64,000 bases of DNA, from positions 434,001 through 498,000 of the forward strand of contig NZ_RXLQ01000002.1 of NCBI RefSeq assembly GCF_003953935.1, written 5' to 3'. The position numbers and the translations under genes were made by a program. Under the pieces are notes generated by a model. It did no database searches. It had not been told where the DNA came from and was given only the letters and a program-made list of their open reading frames with translations. This stretch comes from Massilia atriviolacea. GTDB lineage: Bacteria; Pseudomonadota; Gammaproteobacteria; Burkholderiales; Burkholderiaceae_D. Positions 49,862 through 60,043 of the stretch are shown here, piece after piece (position 1 is the stretch's first letter; every line of letters starts with the position of its first letter).

Positions 49862-52588
49862 ATGCGAATCGGGTGGCATGGGGAGGCGGCGGAACAGGGC
49901 CAGCATCGGACCTGGCACGCGCAGGCGGCGGACGATGTCCTGCGCGGGCTCGGCGTGGATGGCGCCTGCGGGCTGGACGACGCCCAGGCGGCGCAACGCC
50001 GGCTGGTTTCAGGCAGCAATGTTTTGCCGGAGCGGCCCGCGCGCGCGCCGCTGTTGCGGTTTCTTGCCCAGTTTAACAATGTACTGATCTATTTGTTGCT
50101 GGTCGCGTCAGCCGTCACCTTTGCCATGGGCGACCGGATCGACGCGGCAGTCATCCTGGCTGTCGTGCTGATCAACGCAGCGATCGGTTTTATCCAGGAG
50201 GGCAATGCCGAGCGCGCGCTGCGGTCCATCCGCGCGCTCTTGCCGTTCACGACAACCGTATTGCGGCAACGCCAGCGCCGTCAGTTGCCGGCCGCCGAGT
50301 TGGTTCCGGGCGATCTCGTTTTTCTTGCATCGGGCGACAAGGTGCCGGCCGATATGCGTCTGCTGGCGGCGCGCGGCCTGCGCATCGACGAATCGACCCT
50401 GACCGGCGAATCCGTCGCGGCGGACAAGACGCCGGCGGCGGTCGAGCCCGGCGCTGGCATCGGCGAACGCGCTTGCATGGCTTACTCCGGTTCCATCGTG
50501 CGCCACGGTACCGCTAGCGGGGTGGTGGTGGCGACCGGCCCGGCGACCGAAATCGGCCGCATCGGTGCGATGCTCGAACACATCGAGCCGCTGGCAACAC
50601 CCTTGCAGCGCAAGATGGCCGCTTTCGGGCGCTGGATCAGCGCGACCGCGTTTGTCCTGGGCGGCGCAATGTTTGCGTTCGGTACGCTGGTGCGGGGCTA
50701 TTCCGCCTTCGAGATGTTCGCCGCCGCCGTCAGCTTTGCTGTCGCCTCCGTGCCCGAAGGGCTTCCCGCCGTGATGACTGTCACGCTGGCGATCGGCGTG
50801 CGCCGCATGGCGCGCCGCCGGGCGATCGTCCGGCGCTTGCCGGCAGTCGAGGCGCTGGGCGCGGTGACCGTCATCTGTAGCGACAAGACGGGGACGCTCA
50901 CGCGCAACGAGATGGCGGTGCAGCAGCTGATTTTCGCCGATGGCGTGCTCGATGTCGGCGCCAGCGGCTACGCTCCGTACGGGGCCTTCACGTGCTGCGC
51001 AAAGGAGGTCGATCCGGACAGCGCCGGCTATCTGCGCGAGATCGCGCTTGCCTGCCTGTTGTGCAACGATGCACAGCTCGACCGCAAGGGCGAGCGCTGG
51101 GAACTGAGCGGCGACCCCACCGAAGGCGCGTTGCTCAGTCTGGCAATGAAGGCCGGCATCGACGGGCCGCGCGAGCGCGCCGCGTATCCGCGCATCGATG
51201 TCATTCCGTTCGAGTCGGAGCACGGCTACATGGCGACCCTGCATGCGCAGCCGGGCAACGGCCTTCGGATTGTCCTCAAGGGCGCTCCCGAGCGCGTCCT
51301 GCCGCTGTGCGACACCGAAAGCCACGCTGGCCGGCCGCTTCCGGTCGCCGCCAGTGCCTGGCACGGCCGCATCGCCGATGCCGCCGGCAAGGGGATGCGC
51401 CTGATCGCGGTGGCGACGCGCGCCGCGCCGCCGGGGAAGGCCGGACTGGACTTTCCCGATGTCGAGGCTGGCGGCTTCACGCTGCTCGGCATGCTGGCCA
51501 TGGCCGATGCGCCGCGCGACGAGGCGGTTGCGGCCGTTGCAAGCTGCCTGGCAGCGGGCATCCGCGTCAAGATGATTACCGGCGACCACGCTGTAACGGC
51601 AAGGGCGATCGGAGAGCAGCTCGGTTTTCCGCGCCCGGTGCGCACCATCGGCGGCGAGGAGATGGACGCCATGGACGATGACGCGCTCGCCAACGCGCTG
51701 GCGACGACCGACGTGTTCGCGCGCGCCTCGCCGCAGAACAAGCTGCGCCTGGTGCTGGCGCTGCAGCGCGGCGGCGAGGTGGTGGCGATGACCGGCGACG
51801 GCGTCAACGATGCCCCCGCGCTGAAACGCGCCGATGTCGGCGTGGCAATGGGCCGGAAAGGCACCGAAGCGGCCAAGGAGGCCGCGCAGATCGTCCTTGC
51901 GGACGACAACTTCGCCACCCTCGCCGCCGCCGTCGAAGAGGGGCGGGTCGTCTACGAGAATATCCGCAAGAGCATCGTGTTCACCTTGCCGACCAACGGC
52001 GGCGAGGCTGGCATGCTGATCGTGGCGATCCTGTCCGGCATGACGCTGCCGATCACCCCGCTTCAGATACTGTGGGTCAACATGATCACCGAGGTGACCC
52101 TGTCGCTGGCGCTCGCCTTCGAACGGCCCGAGGCGGACGTCATGCGGCGGCCGCCCCGGCATCCGGCCGAACCCTTGTTGACGGGCTTCCTGGTGTGGCG
52201 GATCGTCTTCGTGAGTCTGCTGATGGTGGGCGGCTGCATGACCCTCTACCTGTGGGAACTCCGCCATGGCGCCAGCCTGGAGCAGGCCCGCACGGTGGTT
52301 GTCAATACGCTCGTTGTCAGCCACATCGCCTATCTGTTCAACACCCGGCGCACCGGCGCGAGCCCGTTCTCGCGGGAAGCCTTCACGGGCAACCGCATCG
52401 CTGTGCTGGCAGCGCTGGTGTCGCTGGCATGCCAGGCCGTGCTGACGTATTGGGAACCGGTCCAGTCCTGGTTCGGCAGCGCCGGCCTGGCGCTCGATGC
52501 TTGGGGACGCATCGCCGCCTTCGGCGTGCTGTTGTGGCTGGCAGTCGAAGCCGAAAAGTCCGTGCGGCGCCGCACAGGCAGGCACTGA
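49862..52588 (+). CDS. P-type cation-transporting ATPase (P2 family)
   Basis: 908 residues from ATG 49862, after a G-rich ribosome site. Visible signatures are LTGES (Glu183), the membrane motif PEGLP, the phosphorylation site DKTGTLT (Asp341) and the hinge GDGVNDAP (Asp646). PEGLP and the cation-ATPase N- and C-terminal regions place it with P2 calcium or sodium/potassium-type pumps. The ion cannot be named from sequence. It is divergent from the PPTase gene across 172 bases. It has no evident link to the polyketide genes and may pair with the stress protein downstream. Confidence 0.93.
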   Translation: MRIGWHGEAAEQGQHRTWHAQAADDVLRGLGVDGACGLDDAQAAQRRLVSGSNVLPERPARAPLLRFLAQFNNVLIYLLLVASAVTFAMGDRIDAAVILAVVLINAAIGFIQEGNAERALRSIRALLPFTTTVLRQRQRRQLPAAELVPGDLVFLASGDKVPADMRLLAARGLRIDESTLTGESVAADKTPAAVEPGAGIGERACMAYSGSIVRHGTASGVVVATGPATEIGRIGAMLEHIEPLATPLQRKMAAFGRWISATAFVLGGAMFAFGTLVRGYSAFEMFAAAVSFAVASVPEGLPAVMTVTLAIGVRRMARRRAIVRRLPAVEALGAVTVICSDKTGTLTRNEMAVQQLIFADGVLDVGASGYAPYGAFTCCAKEVDPDSAGYLREIALACLLCNDAQLDRKGERWELSGDPTEGALLSLAMKAGIDGPRERAAYPRIDVIPFESEHGYMATLHAQPGNGLRIVLKGAPERVLPLCDTESHAGRPLPVAASAWHGRIADAAGKGMRLIAVATRAAPPGKAGLDFPDVEAGGFTLLGMLAMADAPRDEAVAAVASCLAAGIRVKMITGDHAVTARAIGEQLGFPRPVRTIGGEEMDAMDDDALANALATTDVFARASPQNKLRLVLALQRGGEVVAMTGDGVNDAPALKRADVGVAMGRKGTEAAKEAAQIVLADDNFATLAAAVEEGRVVYENIRKSIVFTLPTNGGEAGMLIVAILSGMTLPITPLQILWVNMITEVTLSLALAFERPEADVMRRPPRHPAEPLLTGFLVWRIVFVSLLMVGGCMTLYLWELRHGASLEQARTVVVNTLVVSHIAYLFNTRRTGASPFSREAFTGNRIAVLAALVSLACQAVLTYWEPVQSWFGSAGLALDAWGRIAAFGVLLWLAVEAEKSVRRRTGRH

Positions 52589-52773
52589 GCCCGATGCCCG
52601 GCCGGCTGGCTGCCCGGCTGCGTGCCGGCGGGCCGGGCGCGGCGGATAAAATACCACGTGCGCCGGCGCACCTTGATTCGCCTCAAACGATATCGATTTG
52701 ACGGGCATACAGTGTGTTGACAGAGGAGGGATACGACACCCGCCGCCCCGGCCGGGCAGTCCCGCGCACGCCA

Positions 52774-53610
52774 ATGAACTATACGACGATTCTTGTGCAT
52801 GTCGACGATGCGCCCGGCGCCGACGACCGTTTCAACGCGGCTGCGCAACTGGCCCGCAGCGCGCAGGCGCACCTGATTGGCCTTGCCAGCAGTGGCGTGA
52901 CCGGTTTTTCCCGGGACGTGGTGGCGACCGATCTATCCAGTCCCGCCATCGCTCCCTATCTCGACACCCTGCGCCAGCGCGCCGTGCATGCGCTGGACCG
53001 CTTTTCCAGGGCGGCGGCCGACGCCGGCGTGCAGAGCGTCGAACGGCGCCAGACCGACCAGGCCCCTTTCGAGCTCATCGGCGCACTCGGTCCGTATGCC
53101 GACCTGATCGTGCTCGATCACTACGGCGCCGCGCCGCGTCCGGACGGGCGCTACTGGCAGGTGGGCGCCGAGGTCACGGCCAGGAGCGCTTGTCCGGTCC
53201 TGCTGCTCCCGCAGGGAATGCGGCCATCGATGCCGCCGCGCCGCATTCTGCTGGCATGGAATGCCAGCCGCGAGGCGGTGCTTGCCCTGCGCGGCGCCAT
53301 GCCCCTGTTGCAGGGCGCCGAGGTGGTCGATGTGGTGATGTTCGGCGAGATTGCCGCCCCCGTGCTGCAGGTATGCGCCTCGGCCGAAATCCGCCAGCTG
53401 CTGGGCCGCTACGGCGTGGACGCGAATATCGTTCCAAAACGCGGCGAGAGCGAGGTGGGCCACGCGCTGATGGAACTGGCGGTCGCCAGCCGGGCCGACC
53501 TGCTCGTGATGGGCTGCTATGGGCACTCCCGGGTGCGCGAACTGCTTCTTGGCGGAACCACCCGAAGCGTGCTGATGGCGGCCAGCGTTCCCGTCCTCAT
53601 GGCCGCCTAG
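52774..53610 (+). CDS. Tandem universal stress protein (UspA family)
   Basis: 278 residues with two Usp domains. The first opens with TTILVHVDD. The second begins near RRILLAWNAS and carries the ATP-binding pattern GCYGHSRVRELLLGG. The ATG at 52774 was chosen because the protein family starts there. The frame is open to 52714, but that extension is unlike Usp. The gene is 185 bases after the ATPase and may be co-expressed with it. A cytoplasmic stress-response role is the family norm; the signal is unknown. Confidence 0.9.
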   Translation: MNYTTILVHVDDAPGADDRFNAAAQLARSAQAHLIGLASSGVTGFSRDVVATDLSSPAIAPYLDTLRQRAVHALDRFSRAAADAGVQSVERRQTDQAPFELIGALGPYADLIVLDHYGAAPRPDGRYWQVGAEVTARSACPVLLLPQGMRPSMPPRRILLAWNASREAVLALRGAMPLLQGAEVVDVVMFGEIAAPVLQVCASAEIRQLLGRYGVDANIVPKRGESEVGHALMELAVASRADLLVMGCYGHSRVRELLLGGTTRSVLMAASVPVLMAA

Positions 53611-54001
53611 GCCGCCGCAACAGCACGGATTGCGCGCAGCGGCCTTGCAGGGCCGGGCTGGCGCCGCCTCGGTGGGCGCAACATCCTGCGCAGACGCCTC
53701 TGCACGTGAGCGGCCCAGGCCCGAACCGCGGCCGCAACATGCCCCGCCAGCACCAGCATACCCTCATCCGCCCGCCGATTGATCACACATTGTCACAAGT
53801 GGCAGGATGAGAACGACGACAATATTTCTTTTAAATTCGCCCCGGGAGTGAGGCAATATTGCACCATCCTCACTACCGGTGTCAGGTCCATGCCGTCCAT
53901 CCAGCCGCCCGGCCATTTCCTCCGCCCGATCAGTTCGCCATAAATGTCTGGCCAGCGTCAGCCATTGCAGAAGCAACACTACCACCTTGAAAGGGGCTGT
54001 C
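53611..54001. other. 391-base non-coding gap before the oxidase gene
   Basis: I see no convincing gene here. The right half is AT-richer, with an inverted repeat CAATATT (53820-53826) and AATATTG (53855-53861) flanking TTTAAATT. This is a possible control region for the LodA-LodB pair. No clear -35/-10 pair at normal spacing was found. Confidence 0.4.
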
Positions 54002-55876
54002 ATGAGCAGTGAAAGCAAGTTTGCAGAGCAGGTCGCGTACGCCAAAATCCACCCGTCCGTCGGCGTTGCGCGGGTGGGTAATTCGAAAAAAGAGGATGGT
54101 TTCTACGTCGGCCCCCAGGTGGCCGATCCCTTGCCCAAGCCCCAGAACTTCTACCGCGACAGCACCGGCGCGCTGAAACGCGAGGTGGCCGAGTTCCGCA
54201 TCTACGGTTACGACGCGCACGGGCAGGTGGTATGCGAGCTGTCCATGCAGGACGGCGTGGAGATCGAATGGACGGTCGAACTGGCCAACCACAAGGCGGC
54301 CTGGTACAACTTCGAGCTGGCGCTGGACATTCCCGAGGCCGCGACCGCGCCGCCGACCACGCGCCGCAACGCCAACGTGGCGCTGCCCCAGCGCGGCAGC
54401 CTGTCGATCGAGCCCGGAGCGCGCACCATCAAGGAAGCTGGCGCCTCCGGGCAGCGCTACCATTTCGATGGCGGCAGCTGCTTTGGGATTCCGGTGCCGC
54501 TCGGCGAATTGCGCACCGATCCGCGCGGCCGCCTGTGGGTGTTCGGCGGACACGGGACCTCGGCCTCGCTCGACGGCAGCGCTCCCGTCACCTTCGCCAA
54601 CAACGATGGCTGGTACGACGACACCAGCGACGGCCCGGTGACCGCGACCGTGCGGGTGGGCGGACGTGCACTGTCCGTGGCCCCGGCATGGGTGGTGGTG
54701 GCGCCGCCCAACTACGGGCCGCAACAGAAAGCGGTCCGCACCATGTACGCCCTGATGACCGACGTCGCCATCGCATCCGGACATCTGCCGGTACCGACCC
54801 GACCGTCGTTCAGGCACGATCTTCTGCCGATCTTCAAGGCGCTGTGCGACCTGCAATGGATGAACGGCGGCTTCGCGGCGGGCTTCGGCCACGGCATGCC
54901 GCAGAATTTCATGGCGCCGGACTACCTGCGCAAGCTCTCGCAGGAGGGGGACACCTATAAGCAGCTGCGCAAGACGGTTGCCAACGCCTTCCGCAACCCG
55001 CAGTACGAGGACGCATCGATGAAGGTCTGGCCCTGGATCTATGGCGATGCGATGGATGTGCCGATGCCGCCGATCCCGCGCGCCATGAACGCGCTGACCA
55101 CCACGCAACTGGCGATGCTGACCTTGTGGGCGGACGGCAAGTTCATCGCCGATTACGATCCCGATAACCCGGATCCCGGCGCGCAGGAGATCGACGCCGT
55201 GCCGCTGGCGCAGCAGGCGGCCATGCTCGACCGCGCCGCCATGGAGTTCTGCCTGGCCGACGCCTTCCATCCCGGCTGCGAGATGACCTGGCCGGTGCGC
55301 CACGCCTCGATGTACAGCGAGGCCTTTCGCTGGCGCCACCGCGCCGCGGACGATCCGGAGCCGGACTACGGCAAGACGCTCAGCCCGAGCGAGGCGTGTT
55401 CCTTCAACGGCCCCTTGTACGGGCAGTTTCCCGGCTCGGTCACGCGCTGGATGGCGGTACCCTGGCAGACCGACACGGCCAGCTGCCGTTCCGGCTACGA
55501 CCCGCAGTACGATCCCTACCTGCCGACGTTCTGGCCGGCGCGCGTGCCGAACCAGGTGCTCAGCGTCGGCAACTACAACAAGGTGATGAACCTGGACCTG
55601 TGCCGCGCGGACCGGCTGGCGGCGTTCAACGAACGCATGGACTGGGACCGCACCCTTGGCCCCGGACACCTGCAGCAGTTGCAGGTGATGGTGGACCATT
55701 TCGACAGGCAGGGCATCGTGGAGGTGCGCGAGGGCATTCCCGACGACCCGGACTTCCCGCCGGTGATGCAGGTCGAGGATCGCGGCGGCGAACCGTTTAC
55801 CGACGCCGAGCGCCAGGCCACCGACAGCGAAATGCGCCAGATCGTGCGGCGCGGCACGCCAAGGCCTGCCGCGTGA
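54002..55876 (+). CDS. LodA/GoxA-like quinoprotein amino-acid oxidase
   Basis: 624 residues from ATG 54002 (GAAAGGGG upstream). It belongs to the LodA family, which oxidises free amino acids (lysine epsilon-oxidase, glycine oxidase) using a cysteine tryptophylquinone built from its own Cys and Trp, and releases hydrogen peroxide. The motif DTASC places Asp491 four residues before Cys495, matching the spacing of the cofactor-forming Asp and Cys in LodA; HPGC (Cys426) matches the substrate-channel Cys. The partner Trp is probably Trp548, with Trp511 an alternative. The substrate is not predictable. It is coupled to the flavoprotein gene by a GTGA overlap. Confidence 0.88.
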   Translation: MSSESKFAEQVAYAKIHPSVGVARVGNSKKEDGFYVGPQVADPLPKPQNFYRDSTGALKREVAEFRIYGYDAHGQVVCELSMQDGVEIEWTVELANHKAAWYNFELALDIPEAATAPPTTRRNANVALPQRGSLSIEPGARTIKEAGASGQRYHFDGGSCFGIPVPLGELRTDPRGRLWVFGGHGTSASLDGSAPVTFANNDGWYDDTSDGPVTATVRVGGRALSVAPAWVVVAPPNYGPQQKAVRTMYALMTDVAIASGHLPVPTRPSFRHDLLPIFKALCDLQWMNGGFAAGFGHGMPQNFMAPDYLRKLSQEGDTYKQLRKTVANAFRNPQYEDASMKVWPWIYGDAMDVPMPPIPRAMNALTTTQLAMLTLWADGKFIADYDPDNPDPGAQEIDAVPLAQQAAMLDRAAMEFCLADAFHPGCEMTWPVRHASMYSEAFRWRHRAADDPEPDYGKTLSPSEACSFNGPLYGQFPGSVTRWMAVPWQTDTASCRSGYDPQYDPYLPTFWPARVPNQVLSVGNYNKVMNLDLCRADRLAAFNERMDWDRTLGPGHLQQLQVMVDHFDRQGIVEVREGIPDDPDFPPVMQVEDRGGEPFTDAERQATDSEMRQIVRRGTPRPAA

Positions 55877-57030
55877 GCTGCGTCCGCGCGACGCAGTGGG
55901 ACGTCGTCGTCGTGGGCGCGGGGCCGGCCGGCGCGGCCCTGGCGCGCTGCCTGCGGCCGCGCCATCGGGTGTTGCTGCTGGACCGGCCGCAGGCGGGCGC
56001 AGCAGGAGCATCCCGCATCGGCGAATCCCTGCCGGGGGCGGCGCGCGCGCTGCTCCGGCGTCAAAGGGCGTACGAGCGCTTTCTGGCGCAGGGCCATGTG
56101 CAGCGCGGCGCCTCGGTCTCGCAGTGGGAGTCGGACACGCCGGTGTGGTTCGATCCGGTTCGCGATCCCCATGGCGCCGGATGGCACCTCGACCGCCCGC
56201 GTTTCGATGCCGGCCTGCGCGAAGGCGCGCTGGCGGCGGGCGCCGCGCTGGCCCCCACGGTGCGGCAGCTGGCGGTCGCGCATGAAGGGCATGAAGGGCA
56301 TGAAGGCGGGCGCTGGCGCGTCGATGTCGAATGCCTGGCGCAGGGAGGCAGGGCGCCATCGCGGCAAACGCACCGCACGCCGGTCCTGGTCGACGCCAGC
56401 GGCCGCAGCATGGCCGTCGCCAGGCGGCTCGGACTCGAGCGGCGCGGCCAGGACCGCCTGGTCTGCCTGTACGCGCATTTGCCGCCGGACGACAGCGACG
56501 AGGACCAGGCCACCCGCCTGTGCGCCGACGCCAACGGCTGGTGGTACAGCGTGCGCGTGCCGTCCGGGCAACGGGTGTTGGCCTTTCACCTCGATGCCGA
56601 CGATGCCGGGATCAAGGCCTTGCGCGATCCGGCACGCTTGCTGGCCAGGGCGCAGCGCCATCGGCTACTCGCCGAGATCCGGCCCGCGACGATGGATTTC
56701 CAGGTGCACGCGCAGCCGGCCGGCGGCGGCGGGCTCGATCCGGACGCCACGGCCGCACTGCCCGACGGCTTTTTCGCCATCGGCGACGCCATGCTGTCGT
56801 TCGACCCGATCGCCTCCCAGGGCTTGTTTAACGCCCTGGCCACGGCCGACAGTTGCGCCCAGGCCATCGGGGGCTACCTCGATGGCGACAGGGATGCGCG
56901 CCAGCGCTACCTTGACGGCATGCGTTCGGTGCAGGAGCGCTACCGCCAGCGCCTGGCCGACACCTATGCGGCGGTGACGCGCCATGCCCGCGAGCGCTTC
57001 TGGCTGCGCCGCAGCGGCGGCGCCGCCTAA
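55873..57030 (+). CDS. LodB-like flavoprotein, cofactor-maturation partner of the oxidase
   Basis: 385 residues starting at GTG 55873, which overlaps the oxidase stop. The N-terminal FAD site is VVVVGAGPAG, followed by RIGESLPG typical of tryptophan-halogenase-like flavoproteins, and IGDAMLSFDPIASQG near the C-terminus. LodB proteins are needed to form the quinone cofactor in their LodA partner, and adjacency fits that role. A small in-frame repeat (His-Glu-Gly three times, from residue 137) interrupts the middle. The stop is five bases from the convergent MFS gene. Confidence 0.87.
   Translation: MSCVRATQWDVVVVGAGPAGAALARCLRPRHRVLLLDRPQAGAAGASRIGESLPGAARALLRRQRAYERFLAQGHVQRGASVSQWESDTPVWFDPVRDPHGAGWHLDRPRFDAGLREGALAAGAALAPTVRQLAVAHEGHEGHEGGRWRVDVECLAQGGRAPSRQTHRTPVLVDASGRSMAVARRLGLERRGQDRLVCLYAHLPPDDSDEDQATRLCADANGWWYSVRVPSGQRVLAFHLDADDAGIKALRDPARLLARAQRHRLLAEIRPATMDFQVHAQPAGGGGLDPDATAALPDGFFAIGDAMLSFDPIASQGLFNALATADSCAQAIGGYLDGDRDARQRYLDGMRSVQERYRQRLADTYAAVTRHARERFWLRRSGGAA
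56281..56306 (+). repeat. Nine-base tandem repeat in the LodB-like gene
   Basis: Almost three copies of CATGAAGGG, in frame and coding for His-Glu-Gly repeats. The nine-base unit keeps frame if copy number changes. Confidence 0.85.
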
Positions 57031-57035
57031 GGAAG

Positions 57036-58229
57036 TCAGCGGCTGCCGGCCTTGCCGCTGCGTCCGAACGGCTCCGGCGCGGCCGCCAGCGGCTTGCGCC
57101 CCACGTACGGCAGCAGGCTCGCCAGCGCGAGCACGGACAGGGCCACCCCGACCCACAGCGGCGAGAGCAGTCCCCAGCCTGCCGCAATCCCCAGCCCGCC
57201 GGCCCACGAGCCCAGTCCCAGGCCGATGTTGATCACCGAGGTGTGCACGGTATTCACCAGCGGCCCCGGATGGACGGTCTTCATCACGCGCGCGATGATG
57301 GCCGGATTCATGGACATGCCGACCAGCCCGGTCACCACCAGCAAGGTGACGCTGATCGGTTTGCTGTGCGCGAAGAAGGCAAACAGGGCCAGGCTGATGC
57401 CCATCATGATCATGCCGCCGATCATGATCGGAAAGGTGTACTGGTCGGCAAACCGTCCCACCACGCCGTTGCCGACCACGTTGGCGACGCCGTAGGCGCC
57501 CAGCAGCCAGGGAATCGAGGACGCCGGGAAGCCGCTGATCTCGGTCAGGATCGGCGTGTAGTAGCTGAACGCCGAAAACACCGCGCCGATGATCAGGCCG
57601 CTGCTGGCATAGGCCGCCCACAACTGCGGGTTCTTGAACTCGCCCAGTTCCTCGCTCAGGCCGACCGCGTCGGCGGCGCGCGAGCGCGGCACCAGCAGCG
57701 CGATCAGCAGCGCGCAGCCCAGGGTGAGGATCACCACCAGCCAGAAGCTGGCGCGCCATCCCATGTGCTGGTCGACCAGGGTCGCCATCGGCACGCCCAG
57801 GACCGAGGCCAGCATCAGGCCGCCGATGACGACGCCGGCGGCGCGCCCGCGCACCTCGGGGCTGACCAGCTCGGCGCAAATCGCCAGCGACATGCCGAAG
57901 CAGGCGGCGCCGGCCACGCCGGTGGCGACACGGGCGAAGGCCATGACCTCGTAGCTGGTGGCCGAGGCCGCCACCGACTGGGCCAGGGCGTACAGGCCCA
58001 GCAGGCAAAGCAAGCCCTGTTTGTTGGGGATGCGCAGCTTGAGCAGGCCGACCGTGGTGATCGGCCCGCCGACCACCATGCCGATGGCGTACAGGGCGAT
58101 CAGGTAGCCCACCTTCGCCACCGGCACGCCGAGGCCCTGGGCCAGCGAAGGCATCATGCCGGCGACCATGAATTCGGAGGTCGTGATCGAGAAGATCGTC
58201 AGACCGAGAATGTAAACAAGCAACGGCAT
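57036..58229 (-). CDS. MFS drug-efflux-type transporter downstream of vioE
   Basis: 397 residues, twelve predicted membrane helices, DHA1-type drug:proton antiporter family. The start MPLLVYILGL at 58229 is preceded by AAGGAG; the frame open further upstream is not part of the protein. It follows vioE on the same strand after 95 bases. Export of violacein or an intermediate, or of another drug, is plausible by position only. A hairpin in the gap may limit read-through from vioE. Confidence 0.9.
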   Translation of the reverse strand: MPLLVYILGLTIFSITTSEFMVAGMMPSLAQGLGVPVAKVGYLIALYAIGMVVGGPITTVGLLKLRIPNKQGLLCLLGLYALAQSVAASATSYEVMAFARVATGVAGAACFGMSLAICAELVSPEVRGRAAGVVIGGLMLASVLGVPMATLVDQHMGWRASFWLVVILTLGCALLIALLVPRSRAADAVGLSEELGEFKNPQLWAAYASSGLIIGAVFSAFSYYTPILTEISGFPASSIPWLLGAYGVANVVGNGVVGRFADQYTFPIMIGGMIMMGISLALFAFFAHSKPISVTLLVVTGLVGMSMNPAIIARVMKTVHPGPLVNTVHTSVINIGLGLGSWAGGLGIAAGWGLLSPLWVGVALSVLALASLLPYVGRKPLAAAPEPFGRSGKAGSR

Positions 58230-58276
58230 TGCTACTCCTTGCAGGGGAAAAAGAAAATCGGGATAGGGAAGGGGAC

Positions 58277-58319
58277 CAGCCCGCGCGCGCCGGCCGCTGA
58301 AGCCGACACGCGCGGGCTG
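58277..58319 (-). terminator. Hairpin between vioE and the MFS gene
   Basis: An 11-base perfect inverted repeat (CAGCCCGCGCG at 58277-58287 and its complement at 58309-58319) with a 21-base loop begins six bases after the vioE stop. No T-run follows directly; a pyrimidine-rich stretch comes later. It could be a weak or Rho-assisted terminator, or an mRNA-stabilising hairpin. Confidence 0.4.
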
Positions 58320-58324
58320 CGCCG

Positions 58325-58915
58325 TCAAGGTGCGGCGCCCGGGCCGGCGTCGAACACGCTCCCCGGAATCGGATCGGTGGCGAAGTTGGGGAAGTCGCGT
58401 ACCGACTGATGCGCAGCGTCGTTGCCGGTCACCATGCGCAGCAGGCGGTTGCCGCCCGCCTCCAGGTAATACACCGAGGCGGCCTTGCCGGGCCGCTCGA
58501 CGATCCAGGCGTCGGCCTCGCGTCCCAGCACGCTGTGGACGCCGCCGTGGCGCGCGTCGCCATCGCGCAGGATCGCCTGCGGCAGGAACAGCCCGGGGAA
58601 GGGCCCGAGTTCGTCCTCCAGCACGCGCTCATAGAGTTGCTCGCCGGTCGGCATGGCTTCCCTGGCGTATGCCACTTTCTGCTTGCGGGTGCGGGCGCGC
58701 CCGGCGTCGCCGATTTCCGACATCCAGAGCCGGTGGCCGGTGTCCTGTTCCGACCAGGGGTTGAACAGGCCGTCGATGCGGCAGATGTCGCGCGTGTAGT
58801 CGAACCAGCAATAGCCCGAGGTGAGCTGGTCTTCCTGGCGCATCGGCGTCCAGTAAGAGACATAGGCGCTGCTCCATTGGGCGGGCAGCAGCGGGGGCGC
58901 GGCGTGGCATGGCAT
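58325..58915 (-). CDS. vioE: Violacein biosynthesis protein VioE
   Basis: 196 residues. It rearranges the VioB product (indole-3-pyruvate imine dimer) to prodeoxyviolacein by an intramolecular 1,2-indole shift, without a cofactor. The sequence matches Chromobacterium VioE closely as I remember it: WSSAYVSYW, TSGYCWFDY, CRIDGLFNPWSE and VLGREAD. The length is near the usual 191. GAGGAG precedes the ATG at 58915, nine bases after the vioD stop. Confidence 0.97.
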   Translation of the reverse strand: MPCHAAPPLLPAQWSSAYVSYWTPMRQEDQLTSGYCWFDYTRDICRIDGLFNPWSEQDTGHRLWMSEIGDAGRARTRKQKVAYAREAMPTGEQLYERVLEDELGPFPGLFLPQAILRDGDARHGGVHSVLGREADAWIVERPGKAASVYYLEAGGNRLLRMVTGNDAAHQSVRDFPNFATDPIPGSVFDAGPGAAP

Positions 58916-58924
58916 GGCGTCTCC

Positions 58925-60043
58925 TCAGCGGCCCAGGGCGTAGCCCAGGTTGGCCATCAGCGCATCCTGCAGCGGCGGCGCTTCCTTGCGGCGGGCGTCG
59001 AAGCTGGCGGTCAGTTCCTCGTTGGACAGGCCGATGCGCTCGCCCACGCTTTCGAACCACAGGCGGCTCGCTTCGGCGTGCTGCTTGAACAGCTGCACCA
59101 GCGGCACGGCGCGCGCGTTGAAGTTCTCCAGCGCGGCGGCGGTGTCCGGCCCGGAAGCGAGCGACTTGACCAGCAGCTGGGCCACCACGACCGCCATGGT
59201 GGTGCCGTGGCCGATCGAGAAGTGACCCGACTGCAAGGCGTCGCCGATCAGCACGAACTTGCCGTCGCGCGCCACGTCGTGGCTCAGGGTCATGAAGTTG
59301 CGCCAGCCCTGGCCCGGCTGGCTGACCAGGGCGTGCTCGCCCAGTTCGGCCTGGAACACCTTGGCGATGTAGGCTGCCGCGTCTTTTTCGGAGCGGCTCT
59401 CCAGTTCGGCGCGCACATAGGTTTCCTGGCTGCATTCGACGATGAAGGTGCTCATGGTCGACGAGTACTTGTAGGAATGGCCGATGAAGATGCCGTTGCC
59501 GTTCTTGCGGAACACCAGGTTCATCTGGTCGAACAGCTGGGTGGTGCCGTACCAGATGTATTTGTTGTTGCCGAATTCGACCTGCGGCGCCAGGGCCGGC
59601 GGCAGCGCCAGCGATTTGTGGTTGATGCCGTTCGATACCACCACCAGGTCGTACTCGGCTTCCAGCTCGGCCACGCTGGCCAGCGGCGTTTCGTAGCTGA
59701 CCGGAATGCCGGCGGCGACGCATGTGGCGCGCAGCGCCTGCACCAGCACGCGGCGGCCGACGCCGCACAGGGTCACGCCCGTGCTCATCAGGTTGGGCTG
59801 GTCATTGTGCACCAGTTTGAATTCTTCCAGGAATTGCGGATCGAGCAATTCCGGCTGGTCCAGGTAGGACAGGGGATTGGCCGGATGCTGCGGCGGACGG
59901 CCCGGCAGCACCACGCCCCAGCCCAGCACCTCCTGCTCGGTGCTTTTTTCGGCGATGCGGATATCCCAGTCGGGCTGGGCTTTTTTCATCTGGCTGGCAA
60001 AAATCAGGCCGGCTGGTCCGGCGCCGATGACGAGGATCTTCAT
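58925..60043 (-). CDS. vioD: Protodeoxyviolaceinate monooxygenase VioD
   Basis: 372 residues, FAD-dependent hydroxylase acting at C5 of one indole ring in violacein assembly. It has the Rossmann site VIGAGPAG and the second FAD motif GDALQSGHFSIGHG. The start is ATG 60043, one base overlapping the vioC stop (TAATG); the frame open nine codons upstream belongs to vioC sequence. The length matches the family (about 373). Confidence 0.97.
   Translation of the reverse strand: MKILVIGAGPAGLIFASQMKKAQPDWDIRIAEKSTEQEVLGWGVVLPGRPPQHPANPLSYLDQPELLDPQFLEEFKLVHNDQPNLMSTGVTLCGVGRRVLVQALRATCVAAGIPVSYETPLASVAELEAEYDLVVVSNGINHKSLALPPALAPQVEFGNNKYIWYGTTQLFDQMNLVFRKNGNGIFIGHSYKYSSTMSTFIVECSQETYVRAELESRSEKDAAAYIAKVFQAELGEHALVSQPGQGWRNFMTLSHDVARDGKFVLIGDALQSGHFSIGHGTTMAVVVAQLLVKSLASGPDTAAALENFNARAVPLVQLFKQHAEASRLWFESVGERIGLSNEELTASFDARRKEAPPLQDALMANLGYALGR

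Noticed and set aside
52714-52773. Longer universal stress protein starting at GTG 52714
   Set aside because: The 20 extra residues do not resemble Usp proteins, which begin close to the TTILVHVDD strand.
53700-53960. Short open frames in the gap before the oxidase
   Set aside because: No ribosome site, no similarity and biased composition. The 53879 extension of the oxidase frame lacks family sequence before the ATG at 54002.
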